From contig PJAB01000950.1 in the NCBI GenBank assembly GCA_002887195.1, positions 1 to 18,776 of the forward strand: a stretch of DNA of 18,776 nucleotides. The letters run 5' to 3'. A program made the translations under genes and the position numbers. Below are positions 17,308-18,776 of the stretch, piece by piece (the stretch's first letter is position 1; every line of letters begins with the position of its first letter). Source of the stretch: Chrysochromulina parva. Taxonomy: Eukaryota; Haptophyta; Prymnesiales; Chrysochromulinaceae. The notes beneath the pieces are model-generated. The model did no database searches. It worked only from the letters and a program-made list of their open reading frames with translations, and was not told the DNA's origin.

Positions 17308-18275
17308 AGGGCTTGAGAGAGAGCCTGGGGCGCGGGCGGGCGGCGCGGTGGTCGTGGTGCATGGCGTGGCATGGCATGGCGTGCACAATCGGTGTGCCCT
17401 GTGGAGGGCGCATGCAATTGGTGTGCCCTGTGGAGGGCGCATGCAATCGGTTTGCCCTGTGGAGGGCGCATGCAATCGGTTTGCCCTGTGGAGGGCGCAT
17501 GGTGGCGACGTGACGCATGAGGGCATCAGGGGAGCGGTGACCCCCGCGCTGTGCGTCGCAACGAGCCGTGCAAACTGTACTGAGTACTGGGCACCATCTC
17601 CGGTCTGCAGAGTGAAAGAGGGCGAGAGGCTGCATGGGCGGATGTGCGGATGGGGCCTTGTGGGCGAGAATCGCGCTTTGCGGTTGGCGCGGGTCGGCAT
17701 CCTTTGGGCATCCTCCACGCCATCGACCACGCCAAGGCGGCGTCGGGGGACCGGAGATAGTGATAAACCGGAGAGCGGAGCCCAGCCGGTGTATGTGCGT
17801 GCGGCGTGGCTGAGTGCGGAACGGCGATGCCGATGACTCCGCGATGCGCGGGGCGCGTGCTGGCGCGGTCGTCCGAGCTCCGACGCGGTTTGCGGTGAGC
17901 GCCCCGGGCAGTGGGCCGCTCTTTAAGTCATAACCGACGCAATCATGATCGAAACAATACAAGTTGCAACGAAACCCGGCCCCGACCGGAGCGAAGATCA
18001 TGAGCAACCGCGCGAGCGTACCGTACGATAATTATACGGAACGTACCGTCACCCGACGCTGCGTATTCTGTATACGCCGGGACGCGACGAACGTCATGAT
18101 ACCCTGCGAAGCACAGCCTCGAACTCCCTTTCTTACCTACCTGTGGGCTGTGGGGACGCCGAGAGGAAGTTTGATCTTGAGCAGCCGCGCGTCGTCGCTC
18201 TGGACTGTCTCTGCCCTGAAACTCCGCCCTCTCCAGGAACACGCAAAATCTGATTGCCGACGCTATCAGAACTTG
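17308..18275. other. Non-coding region between convergent XMAP215 and PARP genes
   Basis: These 968 bp show no ORF with recognisable conservation on either strand. They contain CATGGC-rich sequence (17360-17385), the 29-bp minisatellite (17391-17501) and a lower-GC segment from about 17930. At 18018-18051 CGTACCGT occurs twice around ATAATTAT, with small palindromes. The region presumably carries the 3' UTRs of both genes. No AATAAA is evident next to either stop. Confidence 0.5.
17391..17501. repeat. 29-bp minisatellite, about 3.8 copies
   Basis: Units begin at 17391, 17420, 17449 and 17478, a constant 29-bp period. Each contains GCCCTGTGGAGGGC, a 5-bp perfect stem with a 4-nt loop, followed by the palindrome GCATGC in the first three copies. 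Copies differ at only one to two bases. The array is non-coding and starts 84 bp after the XMAP215 stop. Confidence 0.95.
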
Positions 18276-18776
18276 CTATGCCTGATGGGGACTGTCGGTC
18301 GTGCGCAGCTTCTCGCCGCCATTGCAGCGGTGGTAGGCGATGACGTAGTCGATGTGCACGTACTCGGAGTGGAAGAGAACAAACTCGCGGTAGCGCACGA
18401 TAACGGGGCCCAGCTCGGCGATCAGCGAATGGTGGAAGATTGGTGGCGTGACGCCCGGCACCGCCGAGAGCTCACGGTAGTTGACGGGGAAGATGGGCGC
18501 ACCATTATCCATCGAGGTGGCCGACTTGCCCGTATGCTGCGTGCGCACGGGGAAGCCGAGGGCCGCGCGCACCACGAGAACGTAGAAGACGTCGTCCGGG
18601 TGGCGTACGGTGTCGTCATACAGCCGCTTGTGCAGCCCACTGCTCGGGTCGTACGTGCTGTCGGGGCTGACGTACTGATCCGTCTTGCCAGCGTCCTCCG
18701 CGAGGTAGACGCCGTCGCCAAAGGCGGTGCCCGCGCCGGTGCCTGAGAAGCGCTCGTTCAGGCCCGTGGACAGCAG
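18276..18776 (-). CDS. PARP catalytic domain protein (5' partial)
   Basis: The frame is open from the right edge to a TAG at 18278-18276, giving the C-terminal 166 residues. It matches the second half of the poly(ADP-ribose) polymerase fold. LLSTGLNERFSG is followed by GTAFGDGVYLAEDAGKTDQYV, carrying the triad tyrosine (Y24 of this fragment). FYVLVVRAALG and the C-terminal VRYREFVLFHSEYVHIDYVIAY carry the candidate catalytic Glu131 in YREF. The triad histidine would lie upstream, outside the window. Such enzymes transfer ADP-ribose from NAD+ to proteins or nucleic acids. A Glu at the third position fits chain-forming PARPs, although this is not proof. Domains that would define the subtype are not visible. 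The short tail after the fold is ordinary. Confidence 0.85.
   Translation of the reverse strand: MLSTGLNERFSGTGAGTAFGDGVYLAEDAGKTDQYVSPDSTYDPSSGLHKRLYDDTVRHPDDVFYVLVVRAALGFPVRTQHTGKSATSMDNGAPIFPVNYRELSAVPGVTPPIFHHSLIAELGPVIVRYREFVLFHSEYVHIDYVIAYHRCNGGEKLRTTDSPHQA

Noticed and set aside
17391..17501. Short regular repeats suggesting a CRISPR array
   Set aside because: The 29-bp units are directly adjacent with no unique spacers, there are no cas genes, and the host is eukaryotic.
16207..17730. 507-residue open frame on the minus strand opposite the XMAP215 second exon
   Set aside because: It is Arg/Gly-rich low complexity, antisense to a well-supported coding exon, and typical of shadow frames in GC-rich DNA.
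17270..18007. 245-residue minus-strand open frame covering the minisatellite
   Set aside because: A third of it is translated 29-bp repeat read in different frames. It has no conserved motif and overlaps the 3' ends of flanking genes.

Overview
This looks like nuclear DNA from a GC-rich, flagellated unicellular eukaryote. It encodes a cilium-specific WD40 protein (CFAP251/WDR66 type), an XMAP215-type microtubule polymerase, ubiquitin enzymes and spliceosomal introns with GT/AG or GC/AG ends. Gene density is high, at eight genes in 18.8 kb, with short intergenic gaps and few introns. The very high GC, alanine/proline low-complexity tracts and repeat-built introns suggest a microalga such as a haptophyte or stramenopile. 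That placement is an inference; no marker gene here fixes it.

Layout, left to right. (1) The 3' part of a SIN3-like gene with one PAH domain, + strand, entering from the left edge to 796. (2) A (CACT)n microsatellite at 1004-1074. (3) A three-exon + gene (1118-2925) fusing a Maf nucleotide pyrophosphatase to a membrane-anchored NAT8-like GNAT acetyltransferase. (4) A METTL21-type (Methyltransf_16) protein methyltransferase (3152 to about 4100, +). (5) An intron-less + gene (4279-6849) with a signal peptide, a vanin/biotinidase-like ectodomain, one transmembrane helix and a C3HC4 RING finger. Its catalytic nitrilase cysteine is replaced by Asp. (6) CFAP251/WDR66 on the minus strand (10186-7316, two exons). 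(7) A UBE2Q-like E2 ubiquitin-conjugating enzyme (10353-11249, +), divergent from CFAP251. (8) An XMAP215/ch-TOG/MOR1 homologue with four TOG domains (11369-17307, +, two exons). (9) About 1 kb of non-coding DNA with a 29-bp minisatellite. (10) The C-terminal part of a PARP catalytic domain on the minus strand (18776-18276), running off the right edge.

The most striking signal lies in the introns. Four of the five confidently placed introns are tandem arrays of a degenerate 10-bp unit (roughly SKGATNRCCW on the sense strand). Three end in CATCAG and are flanked by 9-12 bp direct repeats that overlap the splice sites. They look like introner-type elements that inserted into coding sequence and made new introns. 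One of them, in CFAP251, also contains an internal copy of the uninterrupted exon-exon junction. Reading frames are restored exactly, and conserved protein motifs are rebuilt, when these segments are spliced out.

The genes do not form an operon-like pathway. Shared themes are the cytoskeleton/cilium (CFAP251, XMAP215), ubiquitination (RING protein, UBE2Q) and protein or nucleotide modification (Maf-GNAT, methyltransferase, PARP). I treat this as ordinary eukaryotic gene neighbourhood rather than a functional cluster.
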